In this document: in pieces, positions 25,601 to 29,898 of the stretch
Layout of the letters: each line of letters starts with the position of its first letter
Position numbering within the stretch: position 1 is the stretch's first letter
Virus record (IMG/VR): IMGVR_UViG_3300013286_000794
Span: 1 to 30,531 of that record
Strand: one strand, 5' to 3'
DNA length: 30,531 nucleotides
Source: a virus
Program-made: the position numbers and the translations under genes
The notes under the pieces: model-generated
The model's database searches: none
Told to the model about the DNA's origin: nothing
What the model saw: the letters and a program-made list of their open reading frames with translations, nothing else

Positions 25601-28162
25601 AATAACTGCGGCATTGGCTAATGCTACGTTATTTCCGCTAGGGCTACCAGAAATTGTAAATGTTGTTGTGTTAACAATACTATTGATATAGTATGTTTGA
25701 CCACCTGTGATATTTCCTAAGAATGGAACAACAGTGGTAGTACCAGTACCATATGCACCAGGGTTACTTGCAAATGTAAAAGAAATACTAGATTTGGTAC
25801 TAGTTGAACATGTAAAGACGCCGTTATAAGCTGTATTGCTATTACCTGCAATGGTATATGATATAGCCGTTGTAGGTGCAGTGGTTTGTGTTGGAATTGC
25901 AAATGTAACAGTATAAGGCCCGGATCCGGCAATGGTCTGGAATCCAGATACTGTGATAGCTATCGGAGTTCCGAATGTAATTGGCATACCCACTGACAAT
26001 GATTTAGTGCTTGCAGTAGTAATATATGCATTCGAACTTGCAGTTGCAGTAACAACAACACTTGTACCACTAATAATTGCAATAAGATTTGCAATAGTTG
26101 ATGATTGAACCGAGCCAATAGGATAACTCAAATTCTGATATTGTATGACAGACGACTGATAAACTTGTGCAGGCGATTGATTTTGAATAGCCGCTTGCAT
26201 CATGACTCCTAAATAGGCCATTGCTGCCGCAGTTGCGGTTACTTCAGTCGAAGCAATTTGTTGGATGCTATTATACCAGTAGCGTTGGCCAGCATAAATT
26301 GTTCTGCTGTTACCGCCGTACAATTGATCGTAGGCAACGGCTTCAACAATGTATCCAACGTCTCGCTTGCAAGTAGCAGAGCTGAACGAAAGTTTGGGAT
26401 AAGTTGCACCTAAATAGGCAATAACTTCTGCTTGGAAAAACGAAATATTGTTCAACAATAAAATAGTAGCAGAATTAACACCAACCGGAGTTGTATAGAC
26501 ACTAGAATTTAATGCTGGCAAACTTACAGTAGGAGAATTACTACCTTGTACAATACTGATAATTATGTTGATATTATTCTTAATAAGTGTTTGTACTGCA
26601 TTGTTACTGTTAACAATGGATAGTGCATTAATTTGTGTGTACAAATAATTTAATGCGGCAACCATTTCAACTACAGTTACACCGGTATTGGCATTTGGAT
26701 AATAACGACCAATGATTATACTTTGATAATTGCTACCAAACAACATGTCGTAATTTACAGCATTAATAACACTAGTTAGATAACTGGTTAAATTATTTGT
26801 ATTGTATGCAAAACTTAATACTTGTGATTTAGCTTGGTTAATACCGTCGATAGTTTGAACCAACTGATTGCTGATAACATTAGCTGATTGTGGATTAAAA
26901 TATGCAGTGCCTATTTGTAAACTTTTAAAGTTAGTGCTTAACACCAAGTCTTCACTAGTTGCTCTTAAAATACCAACTACATTGCTTTGAAATAATGCTT
27001 GATCGTAAGTAAATGCGTTAACATATTTGTTGTTAACATACGCAATAGTTTCTGATTGTATAAATGTTTTATTTGTTTCTAACAAATATGCGGCATCGAG
27101 GAATCCTTGTGATGCATAATTACCGCCGGATAAGCTAAGGCCAGTGATTGAACTGTAGTATTGATTAGGACTAATTGTATAAGCAATACGTTGACGGTAA
27201 GGGCCAGGTTCTGCATTAGATAAATTAATTAATGTTTCTGCTTGAAGAGCAGCCGCGCCGATGGTCTTATAAGCATAATTCCAGAATCTTCCTTCGCTAC
27301 CCGATGGAGTTTTAAGTTGTGTATCATCTCCTGAGCTAGTTGAAACATATAAGTTAATACCCGATACAAATGTTTTATTATCTACATAAAATTTAGTTGC
27401 AGCCTGTCGGTCATCAGAGCCGTTTGGAGTACCTTGTCCAGCTGACGAACCTGGGTGATCGCTTAATGTTAGCTTACCAGTCATCGTATCGCCACCGCGA
27501 TAAACTACGTGCTTACGTTGTACAGCTTCAGTGGCTAACAAATTGCCTGTCAATGTTGGATCGTAACTAGTGCTTGCTGGATTTAACGGACTGTCGATAT
27601 CGGTAATATTTGGTGTTACTGGTTCTTCTCTTAAACGAATAGGACCGTTGACATTTTGTCCGTTGGCCGCTGCCAAATAATGGCTATCGGCATAACCTTT
27701 GCTTATAGGTAATCCTGCAAGGGTAGTACTGGCAAGTCCGGCAAAGGTAGAATTAAATTGTGTAACAATAGCATCAGACGGATCTGGAATATTTCCAATT
27801 GGTTGGAAATTTGCATCCATAGGATAACCTAAACGTGGCTGTTTATCGTTGGCCAAGTTAGATAATTGTCCGATAATTTTAAGTTGTGTTGGGCTACTAT
27901 TATCGATAGTAATACCAGTTTGTCCAACAATATCCTTGGCTAAAATACGTTTTAGTCCGTTTACCGTACCTGCAACAAACGTTTGCCCTACAGCATAACT
28001 TCCCGGAGCATCGCTTAAGGCTGTGAACGGAATAGTTCCACCGGAGCCAAAAACAGCATATATTTCGTTAAAATTAGCATTAACTTTACGGAACGAATCG
28101 CGAATACTATCGCCAGTACCGTCATTACCTTGTACGCCGATATCAATTATTTGTTGTGACAT
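13697..28162 (-). CDS. Giant repeat-rich virion/tail-fibre protein, 4821 aa
   Basis: One uninterrupted frame covers nearly half the window. Residues 1-32 are the shared attachment-like module (NDGTGDSIRDSFRKVNANF). GDTMTGKLTL near 221 is a classic tail-fibre collar phrase. Residues about 380-1290 carry several helical 'RDVGYIVxAxAYDxLYGGN' units. About 1595-2160 reads like a beta-helix core (VEAGIYYEDYPIRVAANVSV; GQIRSIGSSSAHGQYALRAS). About 2160-4010 is Ser/Thr/Gly-rich beta repeats of at least two families. Residues about 4015-4145 (CRCSAHDLLDIGTGGY; GRVFYVTTDQNGIFRVGRYF) are less repetitive. The C-terminus (about 4695-4821: YADLAEWYTSDAEYIPGTVL; AGVVTTNPAYTMN) resembles the Peptidase_G2/intramolecular-chaperone-type domain on myophage structural proteins. 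Receptor binding is the probable role. Start ATG at 28162 follows GGAG and lies 5 nt after the Fe-S carrier gene. Confidence 0.88.
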   Translation of the reverse strand: MSQQIIDIGVQGNDGTGDSIRDSFRKVNANFNEIYAVFGSGGTIPFTALSDAPGSYAVGQTFVAGTVNGLKRILAKDIVGQTGITIDNSSPTQLKIIGQLSNLANDKQPRLGYPMDANFQPIGNIPDPSDAIVTQFNSTFAGLASTTLAGLPISKGYADSHYLAAANGQNVNGPIRLREEPVTPNITDIDSPLNPASTSYDPTLTGNLLATEAVQRKHVVYRGGDTMTGKLTLSDHPGSSAGQGTPNGSDDRQAATKFYVDNKTFVSGINLYVSTSSGDDTQLKTPSGSEGRFWNYAYKTIGAAALQAETLINLSNAEPGPYRQRIAYTISPNQYYSSITGLSLSGGNYASQGFLDAAYLLETNKTFIQSETIAYVNNKYVNAFTYDQALFQSNVVGILRATSEDLVLSTNFKSLQIGTAYFNPQSANVISNQLVQTIDGINQAKSQVLSFAYNTNNLTSYLTSVINAVNYDMLFGSNYQSIIIGRYYPNANTGVTVVEMVAALNYLYTQINALSIVNSNNAVQTLIKNNINIIISIVQGSNSPTVSLPALNSSVYTTPVGVNSATILLLNNISFFQAEVIAYLGATYPKLSFSSATCKRDVGYIVEAVAYDQLYGGNSRTIYAGQRYWYNSIQQIASTEVTATAAAMAYLGVMMQAAIQNQSPAQVYQSSVIQYQNLSYPIGSVQSSTIANLIAIISGTSVVVTATASSNAYITTASTKSLSVGMPITFGTPIAITVSGFQTIAGSGPYTVTFAIPTQTTAPTTAISYTIAGNSNTAYNGVFTCSTSTKSSISFTFASNPGAYGTGTTTVVPFLGNITGGQTYYINSIVNTTTFTISGSPSGNNVALANAAVIITGTVQGLIVANTPPNLVSPTTSNGPTARQLVYGSSGIGNGTTFAGFINNTISYLNIQYPYINNSNAITGLTNKFKTVTDVLNGGLGNRPNFTFTAPSSLAANIANSATLITKNYAFAQAEIIGWVKNLSSSFTYVAADGQQQFAKDIQLLMEATAYDMLYGGNSGCYTAASQYWYLNSNNNLTSTIDTSESSIKSQAFAYLQTLLGNIATNNGPGAVYQDRVTNYVTYSSKTGTGPYLVTLNLATARVIPIPIGTLVTLQGQSNTSYNATNSVVASTTTSITISYAADPGTWGNATPTNYIIAQFIDTYNYPTKDADNTNTTVSGLITALWNMMTSVIATNAVQIVTSPDLTNSVFSSSGYTTVRGVILNNATPISQAVTAYLNATYTGGFAYNQATCYRDVGYIVDAMAIDLLTGGTYQSINAGKSYYKNSSAKTVAIGTQNKQTLDAIAFARDLSLQVLNQQSGNRYQTLVTQTTYNSNKNPNTGYVATASYVSVSSKTLTVNSVSGTIQTGMVVTGSGFTSGQIVTAVNGNTITLSTSSDSTPSGTLTFTITAVSTFTNNYATMLNIVKSGVSAAPTPSFGTGIYTLSFGNGGNGYVDQGQTGDIKILAGKIIRGITSGVTGTIIAYTQGGTNSNDNVTLRQTSPGFWQIVTTTATGTSGTNTLTVTTASGTTIGNGLTTIQIGMGVSGVSGIPAGVTVTGVNGASITLSANLIANVTTGSGTITFAEQLEYAESVGNQQITIMVEAGIYYEDYPIRVAANVSVRGDEFRRTIVRPLDRVSQSPWRSLFFYRDSIIDGLQIGPINNGIGATDYSPTVNISSYTTKTAGSGSTYRVTFAIPTAYGVANTALQYTISGNTNLSYNGTFSAYASSSGSITLIYPSDPGTYGTSTITTINNLVSAALSGSSGSITITLGGNTQANVSWLGYVFQSDAVDSYGKPGQAVVNSVSGNFMNCTVIYPFAIPGTLTITNVIGSFQVNETISQASTGAVGIITSVLSGSISYTPTTGTFVTSNTVVGSSSGATATVSSVVLASINAGAWHLYTTNNYGRHYLKDPTQLESSTNTALNNKEIDMFLCNDAVRISNLTGQGHGGFMMVLDPEGQIKSKSPYGQVCTSFSRSINKQTFAGGQFVDGFTGRLFGTITGSTPDGLTVTVTGNAGSGLDVRAPQAPCAFYVTGNRYQINAITSYSQLFDVNSNVIGGTVIFSMATSTPWTGGTGQAINIEMGGNKSMLANDYAQVNDLGYAILATNGGITEQVSTFTYYCWTSFWALNGGQIRSIGSSSAHGQYALRASGYDVTELPDSVNLANNLAQTAKIYNPPTLPQSQTNNAFYNSMNTGATTLYIINYDYYPTNISELEIDHSLAGKGIGRYQVNSISHTTIYVPTGSVGTGYAVNAVTYTASGSSGTTLVVSSTTGIVAGMTVKGTGFISAQQVVTVLADGISLILDAAPDSTPSGTLYIGDTITISGSLLGGKDGSLTANAVIGSNVITSVSTLSAVTPSNALLIIPYSTTGYVTKTLVSGTIYDVVFNIPTQSAQPAVSAGYTVYGSTTTAYNGSATVSASSLNTITIRYATDPGTFSQATSAVIMQPGFTVSGSSKTGSAPSVLVTLTIPTQSVPPLVGGYYTVAGNSNTSYNGLYVSTASTVTSVTLRYVTDPGAYGSGTTTVTFMGSTIRGFGLPFGSTALATYTNNQIILNNAATATGAGNTYTTNSGNDITIYIQTLINSAVSTFTYSGNGAYGGSATYSNIVATSSSSTGQYAYFNIVLTAGNYSSVNLGGQNVLALNLSTSSGSSGYSSTGLAAPLYDGQMIQIRTLQNFKFYNVNNVNPTRPSTAAQFNDNLSSIYRVLAYNLTEATNEILPNHVAVLSTDQSFAYYIFQADTGSITKTDPIDGGSKTMGATPGDTRIAVTTFGPQSYIDQVNKGTYAFAWGGRVHTIASYTPPVTTTYYTGYNPTGSTGTTLVVGGTFTANIANNQTSVTNVSSFTGLVVGEILSAVSGIQAGTTIVSINLSTNSLTLSAAATATTVGLSITYGGTSGMFAGMIITGTGFTSGQTISSVSNSTTLIISASPNSTPSGTLIFSYSTTPYITLGSIKYTIAGGGGSTTTVPFIAQQSRGQVVATYFPTVSFYGNTTNGSTNIINISSLTNIGQGATITGAGIPGQVVVSATTTTQNIAVTTSSVISSAGVLTVGTVSSGTVAVGMQLTGPNVVVAQTNAISGTSGNGTTATMTLVTPTPTLLGTTQAGSYLTLSSTTGIAVNQQIVFTTVQQSTTATGTVNSSVSLTTSSISGFQLTVGAGAAAIGQQLTGVGILAGTYIVSGSGSTWIVSQNHSVPIGPITITATTNSITVGSTAGLVVGEPVTFGTALGNLATGTTYYISEVINATSFSVVSAYGGTSNFVVTTTSGSSVVTAGASLGGITSGATYYILSVNTGTNQITVSTGYGSSIQGVTSASGTWTSVAGIPYVAGSTVTISGLTPTGYNQTATVLASPSPTITTFAYTNATVGAITAVTATYVSGGVSSTTVTISGASGGTIAVGMTITGTGFTSGQTVASIINSTSFTITGGTNGGFADSTPSGSLTFKQYGFVSSSGPTYITANISGSGNGSTWQTSTNLAVSSTTITGTNNIVTISNPTAGTIVAGNTLTFDPTSGASFGGLTNSSTYYIKQVLSSTQIILNAYGSNSSYLYNGYNTTAIPVSTATGSITGRTDNYILSTNTGGTFTANTNTNGNTTLLGTITVAASGALSGFSSTTVPLPPGTQIVVSGGTNAYIASGTYYVASTPAPTTTTLSLVTTQGGSTPVTTTAGLSDRTFTFGNTFTPSKVLTGVPATVFTYIVVGTPIGGGNSSPIPGSTTVAAFDAGSQTITLNNAATGVQSGWTFTYTANTLVMSAPASATAASSFIQSTTLSTTMVVYTNDRTQYITSIVSAGTPMTVFGNGFTSGQTVISAVPSASGAPTTVITLSAPPNSTPFGVLGFTALGNASGPYYTTFTFATQATAPTVDVYYNVTGNSNNKYNGWVQATASTTSTITLAYQTDPESTVVVTYVPSGSSGTTLKVSSTTGIVAGMVIRGGGAGGFFAGQTVSSVGTDGLTLTISASPAGTPTGNITFTVPYGTGTTSFTNNVSGISKPMNSAVSSALQAGYQANSFAQITTRISTCRCSAHDLLDIGTGGYNTTNYPYQIYGNPFIKADQTKEIKEETVGRVFYVTTDQNGIFRVGRYFTVDQGTGTVTFSASIALSNLNGLGFKRGVVIAEFSTDSTMTNDASDTVPTQSAVRGYIDNRLGVQQSGSTTPATALIGNGYMELKGTLPMKGNMSMGGYTIGSLGSPLLATDASTKGYVDNTVSGVNALSKLGDVAVNNPVNQSLLVYNSTTSKWNNAVFSQGVSGSAFSDVLITYDGTTLTSTLQGAIITPTYVGYNSGTKQLTVSSTTGIIPGMTITGIGFTSSQKVVNIVNTVILTISADPDTTPNGILTFTRDGVVINNKVYKYAAIQQSKLAMTLATTNGYTAPTYNLLSPGSIVAGKRYVISTVGSTDFTLIGAASNTGGLIFQATGAGTGTGSVTELDSIQANNGLSSYSSYIFTVNNGWVTLKDGSATGSATTTGVDGIPPSKLQWIPANSALANITASAPGAIAVVTTQALVANGDGIRNQDIPTSTSTTGAIIRTQASPTAVYDVTAITTTGANNSLVKTDGSGNIDIKGIKFASLPSVGNMIDSSSTLLSFYTPNSGSSQKFMTATYDSGNTRSNVVHYGLQDFAVQSSIVLITDLRTSSANNTTSGTLSGSWRFSANSSFDLNTNSNTLKVKSIITDGTDGGGCTMQGTYTLTGASKLQATYADLAEWYTSDAEYIPGTVLVFGGEAETTTTTEFGDSRVAGVVTTNPAYTMNDGLTGTRACIALAGRTPVRVLGTIKKGDLITTASVAGYGCKAVNPQFGTIIGKALADKTDPGFGTVEVAVGRM
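14878..15045 (-). repeat. Single 'VAGKRYVISTVGSTDFTLIG' module in the giant protein
   Basis: Residues about 4373-4428 read PGSIVAGKRYVISTVGSTDF, then LIGAASNTGG and ATGAGTGTGSV. I recognise this as a module that recurs in many unrelated tail-fibre proteins in aquatic phage metagenomes, so it is probably an exchangeable cassette. This rests on recollection of the pattern, not on a search. Confidence 0.5.
15150..24115 (-). repeat. Protein-level repeat family A (about 50-60 aa), at least seven copies inside the giant gene
   Basis: The consensus is roughly SGTTLxVSSTTGIVxGM, xIxGxGFxSGQxVxxV, then LxISAxPxSTPSGTLxF. Copies are near nt 15150-15330, 16250-16435, 16645-16820, 17835-18020, 19340-19480, 21190-21395 and 23935-24115. 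They are diverged rather than identical and are interspersed with other modules. They look like beta-sandwich or beta-prism units in a long fibre shaft. Confidence 0.75.
24298..26770 (-). repeat. Helical repeat family (YDxLYGGN) in the N-terminal third of the giant protein
   Basis: Four clear units lie near nt 26690-26761 (VNYDMLFGSNYQSIIIGRYY), 26272-26371 (RDVGYIVEAVAYDQLYGGN), 25065-25175 (LLMEATAYDMLYGGNSG) and 24298-24410 (RDVGYIVDAMAIDLLTGGT). Each has a tail like AGxxYWYN. Each unit is flanked by long helical stretches with TATYPxxxFxxATC-type linkers. The pattern alternates with beta modules. Confidence 0.75.
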
Positions 28163-28167
28163 TTATA

Positions 28168-28491
28168 TTAAACTCCGAAACTTGATCCGCAACCGCACGT
28201 TGTTTGTGCGTTGGGATTCTTTATTGTAAAACTGCTACCCATTAAATCTTCTTTGTAATCTATCTCAGCACCTGTAAGATATTGCATACTCATGCTATCT
28301 ACAAGTACTTTGAATTCGTCTAAGGGGATTTCAAAATCGTCTTCGTTCGCGATTTCGTCAAAAGTAAAGCCATAGCTGAATCCGCTACAACCTCCTCCTT
28401 GTACAAAAGTACGCAATGCTAAGTTAGGATTACCCTCTTCATAGAGTAAATCTTTAATTTTTGTCTTTGCTGATTCAGAAATTGTGATCAC
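28168..28491 (-). CDS. A-type iron-sulfur cluster carrier (ErpA/IscA-like)
   Basis: This 107-residue protein has the three invariant cysteines of A-type carriers: Cys35 in [11 protein letters not shown], and Cys99 and Cys101 in TTCGCGSSF near the C-terminus. Length and order match bacterial ErpA/IscA, which hold a 2Fe-2S or 4Fe-4S cluster and hand it to apo-enzymes. The start is GTG at 28491, supported by a GAGGG element about 8 nt upstream and a GATAAATA late-like octamer at 28517-28510. It lies 5 nt before the giant fibre gene and is probably co-transcribed with it, which is an odd pairing. It could help keep host Fe-S proteins working under oxidative stress; that function is inference. Confidence 0.92.
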   Translation of the reverse strand: MITISESAKTKIKDLLYEEGNPNLALRTFVQGGGCSGFSYGFTFDEIANEDDFEIPLDEFKVLVDSMSMQYLTGAEIDYKEDLMGSSFTIKNPNAQTTCGCGSSFGV

Positions 28492-28509
28492 AGTCGGCCC
28501 TCGATATGA

Positions 28510-28517
28510 TATTTATC
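28510..28517 (-). promoter_or_regulatory. Late-promoter-like octamer GATAAATA
   Basis: The minus strand reads GATAAATATC, 18 nt before the GTG start of the Fe-S carrier. It would drive the carrier plus the giant structural operon. The ten-base string is identical to those before the 443-aa gene and before the superoxide dismutase gene. Confidence 0.55.
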
Positions 28518-28550
28518 AAACCTATTTTATAATCTTAATGTAAATAGTTG

Positions 28551-28838
28551 ATGTTCTTAACCACTGAATTTAGAGAAAACCACTATGTGCGGGTCAGCAA
28601 GAAAGGTAAGACGCATACTTATAGTCGTAAAAAGACTGTACTAGTCATGAGATGTGATTGCTGTCAGGAAGTGTTTCAACGAGATAAAGGACAGATGGAT
28701 CCGCATCGATTGACCAATAGTGTTTATCATGTATGCGGTAATTGTGATGCTAAAAAGTTTGCCCAGGAAAAGGGTGTTGAAGCACGTAAGGTTTGGGATA
28801 TGCCAGTTAGCAGTCTTAAATCAATCAGCCAGCTGTAG
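28551..28838 (+). CDS. Small zinc-binding protein (two CxxC knuckles), 95 aa
   Basis: Two CxxC pairs (C35-x2-C38 in RCDCCQ, and C62-x2-C65 in CGNCD, counted from the ATG at 28551) are spaced 23 residues apart, as in a four-Cys zinc ribbon. The N-terminal third is basic (VRVSKKGKTHTYSRKKT), fitting nucleic-acid contact. A TTG three bases earlier is an alternative start, and no SD is visible, so the start is uncertain. The gene is on the plus strand and converges on the superoxide dismutase gene with a 14-nt overlap of coding ends and no visible terminator. I do not know its function; a DNA- or RNA-binding regulator is the simplest reading. Confidence 0.78.
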   Translation: MFLTTEFRENHYVRVSKKGKTHTYSRKKTVLVMRCDCCQEVFQRDKGQMDPHRLTNSVYHVCGNCDAKKFAQEKGVEARKVWDMPVSSLKSISQL

Positions 28839-29385
28839 GAACACGCCCGTTAATTATGACCCAGTCCATAATTTTCCACTGATTTTCAAGATACTTTTTC
28901 TTGTCTGCTTGATAATCTAATGCCCAAGCATGTTCCCACCAATCCACAAGTATAACTATATCGTGTTTGATCTGATGGTTCGTAATGGTTTTTATTTCGC
29001 CATTGCGGGCTAGATAGACCCAGCCACTACCTTGCACAGACATTGCTTCCTTTTGAAATTTATCTTTAAAATTATCAAAAGTTTTGAAATGTTTTATAAT
29101 GAATTCGTCTATTACACCGGTAGGTTGATTTGATCCAGTAGGTTTTTTAAATTGAGTGAACCAAATGTTGTGTAAAAATGCTCCTGCCTCATTGAAGTCG
29201 GCATTGCCTTCTCCGTCGTTGAATCTAGTAACGTACCCTTTGTATAACTTGCCGTAATGATAGTTTATAGTTTCTTCGCTCATGCTGGGCTCTAGATCAT
29301 CCTTGGCATAGGGCAATCTCGTTTGTGTTAACGTTTTAGGTGTCTTACCCTCGTTTAGGGTGATATGCTTAATAAAGTTGTACAT
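28825..29385 (-). CDS. Fe/Mn superoxide dismutase
   Basis: This 186-residue enzyme has the iron/manganese superoxide dismutase fold signatures. Metal ligands are visible as His43 (NYHYGK), His72 (AFLHNIWF), Asp148 and His152 (VDWWEHAW). GSGWVYLAR (119-127) is the classic GSGW.WL segment and Tyr51 matches the gateway tyrosine. The usual second-shell His pair after HYGK is replaced by Leu47-Tyr48. Position 68, which is Gln in FeSOD, is Gly, as in MnSOD, so the metal preference is open. It converts superoxide to O2 and H2O2. The ATG at 29385 comes only 5 nt after a GATAAATA octamer and has no SD, so the transcript may be leaderless. There is no signal peptide, so it acts in the cytoplasm. Confidence 0.92.
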   Translation of the reverse strand: MYNFIKHITLNEGKTPKTLTQTRLPYAKDDLEPSMSEETINYHYGKLYKGYVTRFNDGEGNADFNEAGAFLHNIWFTQFKKPTGSNQPTGVIDEFIIKHFKTFDNFKDKFQKEAMSVQGSGWVYLARNGEIKTITNHQIKHDIVILVDWWEHAWALDYQADKKKYLENQWKIMDWVIINGRVPTAG

Positions 29386-29390
29386 AATGA

Positions 29391-29398
29391 TATTTATC
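29391..29398 (-). promoter_or_regulatory. Late-promoter-like octamer GATAAATA before superoxide dismutase
   Basis: The minus strand reads GATAAATATC ending 5 nt before the superoxide dismutase ATG. It abuts a plus-strand GCTAAATA at 29399-29406, so the two form a compact divergent promoter pair. Confidence 0.5.
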
Positions 29399-29406
29399 GC
29401 TAAATA
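29399..29406 (+). promoter_or_regulatory. Late-promoter-like octamer GCTAAATA before the basic-tail gene
   Basis: On the plus strand GCTAAATA lies 19 nt before the ATG at 29426, with the SD AGGAG (29413-29417) in between. It is identical to the octamer before the 211-aa gene on the other strand. Confidence 0.5.
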
Positions 29407-29425
29407 TTCAACAGGAGATTTAACT

Positions 29426-29648
29426 ATGTTACATCACATTAAAAAACTATTTGGTATTAAGCCTAAGGCAGTAGAAGCGGAAGTTCCGTACAAAATTGAA
29501 ACACCGGCTGTTAGTTCAGTTGCTGAACAAGCTACTCAAGCAGTTGTTGAATCAATGGTACCAGCTAAAAAGCCAGCAGCCAAGAAAACTGCGGCTAAGA
29601 AAGCTCCAGCTGCCAAAAAGCCTCGAACACCAAAAGCGGCAAAATAAT
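29426..29648 (+). CDS. Small protein with histone H1-like Lys/Ala/Pro tail, 73 aa
   Basis: I chose the ATG at 29426 because AGGAG sits 8 nt upstream; a longer frame starting at 29360 would run back through the promoter region and the superoxide dismutase start. The stop is the TAA at 29645-29647. The N-terminus (MLHHIKKLFGIKPKAVEAE) is a short basic helix followed by an acidic/neutral helix. Residues 48-73 are AKKPAAKKTAAKK-type repeats, as in the C-terminal tail of histone H1 and bacterial HU/H1-like proteins. Such tails bind DNA or RNA without sequence preference, so a nucleoid-binding or genome-packaging role is plausible but unproven. The gene ends in a perfect hairpin. Confidence 0.78.
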
Positions 29649-29672
29649 ATAAGGGCCTTGTGCCCTTATATT
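29646..29672. terminator. Bidirectional terminator between the basic-tail gene and the 69-aa gene
   Basis: A perfect 11-bp palindromic stem (AATATAAGGGC / GCCCTTATATT) encloses the loop CTTGT. It overlaps the stop codons of both convergent genes. The flanks are A/T rich but lack a long U run, so its efficiency is less certain than the phoH terminator. Confidence 0.7.
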
Positions 29673-29880
29673 AAAACTTGTTTAACTGCTCAGAGTATCG
29701 AGCCATATCCTCTTGTATCTGAACTCTTCGTTGTTTGCTGATACCGGGGTTTTCTTCTAGCTCTTCCCTAAGAGTCTCCAACCTAAATATCAGTTGTTCT
29801 CGAGATAGCTTTGGGTTTGATTGGCGAGTAGTTTGCCGTTGTGTATTGTGTTGACCCTTTCTAGGATTGTTATTGCCCAT
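29671..29880 (-). CDS. Small helical protein, 69 aa
   Basis: The N-terminal third is polar and Gln/Asn/Arg-rich (NNNPRKGQHNTQRQTTRQSN), probably disordered. The rest is an amphipathic helix pair (SREQLIFRLETLREELEEN, then SKQRRVQIQEDMARYSEQLNKF) likely to form a coiled coil. AAGGA sits just after the UV endonuclease stop, 18 nt upstream of it, and serves as a distant SD. It is the last gene of that minus-strand unit and ends at the bidirectional hairpin. I do not recognise the family. Confidence 0.72.
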   Translation of the reverse strand: MGNNNPRKGQHNTQRQTTRQSNPKLSREQLIFRLETLREELEENPGISKQRRVQIQEDMARYSEQLNKF

Positions 29881-29898
29881 TGATTTGTTTAATTGTCC

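Noticed and set aside
13697-28162. Giant gene as several genes or a misassembly
   Set aside because: The frame is continuous with even composition and orderly domains, and no internal SD/ATG break is evident. Long-read confirmation would still be decisive.
29360-29425. Longer N-terminus for the basic-tail protein (start at 29360)
   Set aside because: It would run through the divergent promoter region and the superoxide dismutase start and has no SD; the ATG at 29426 has AGGAG.
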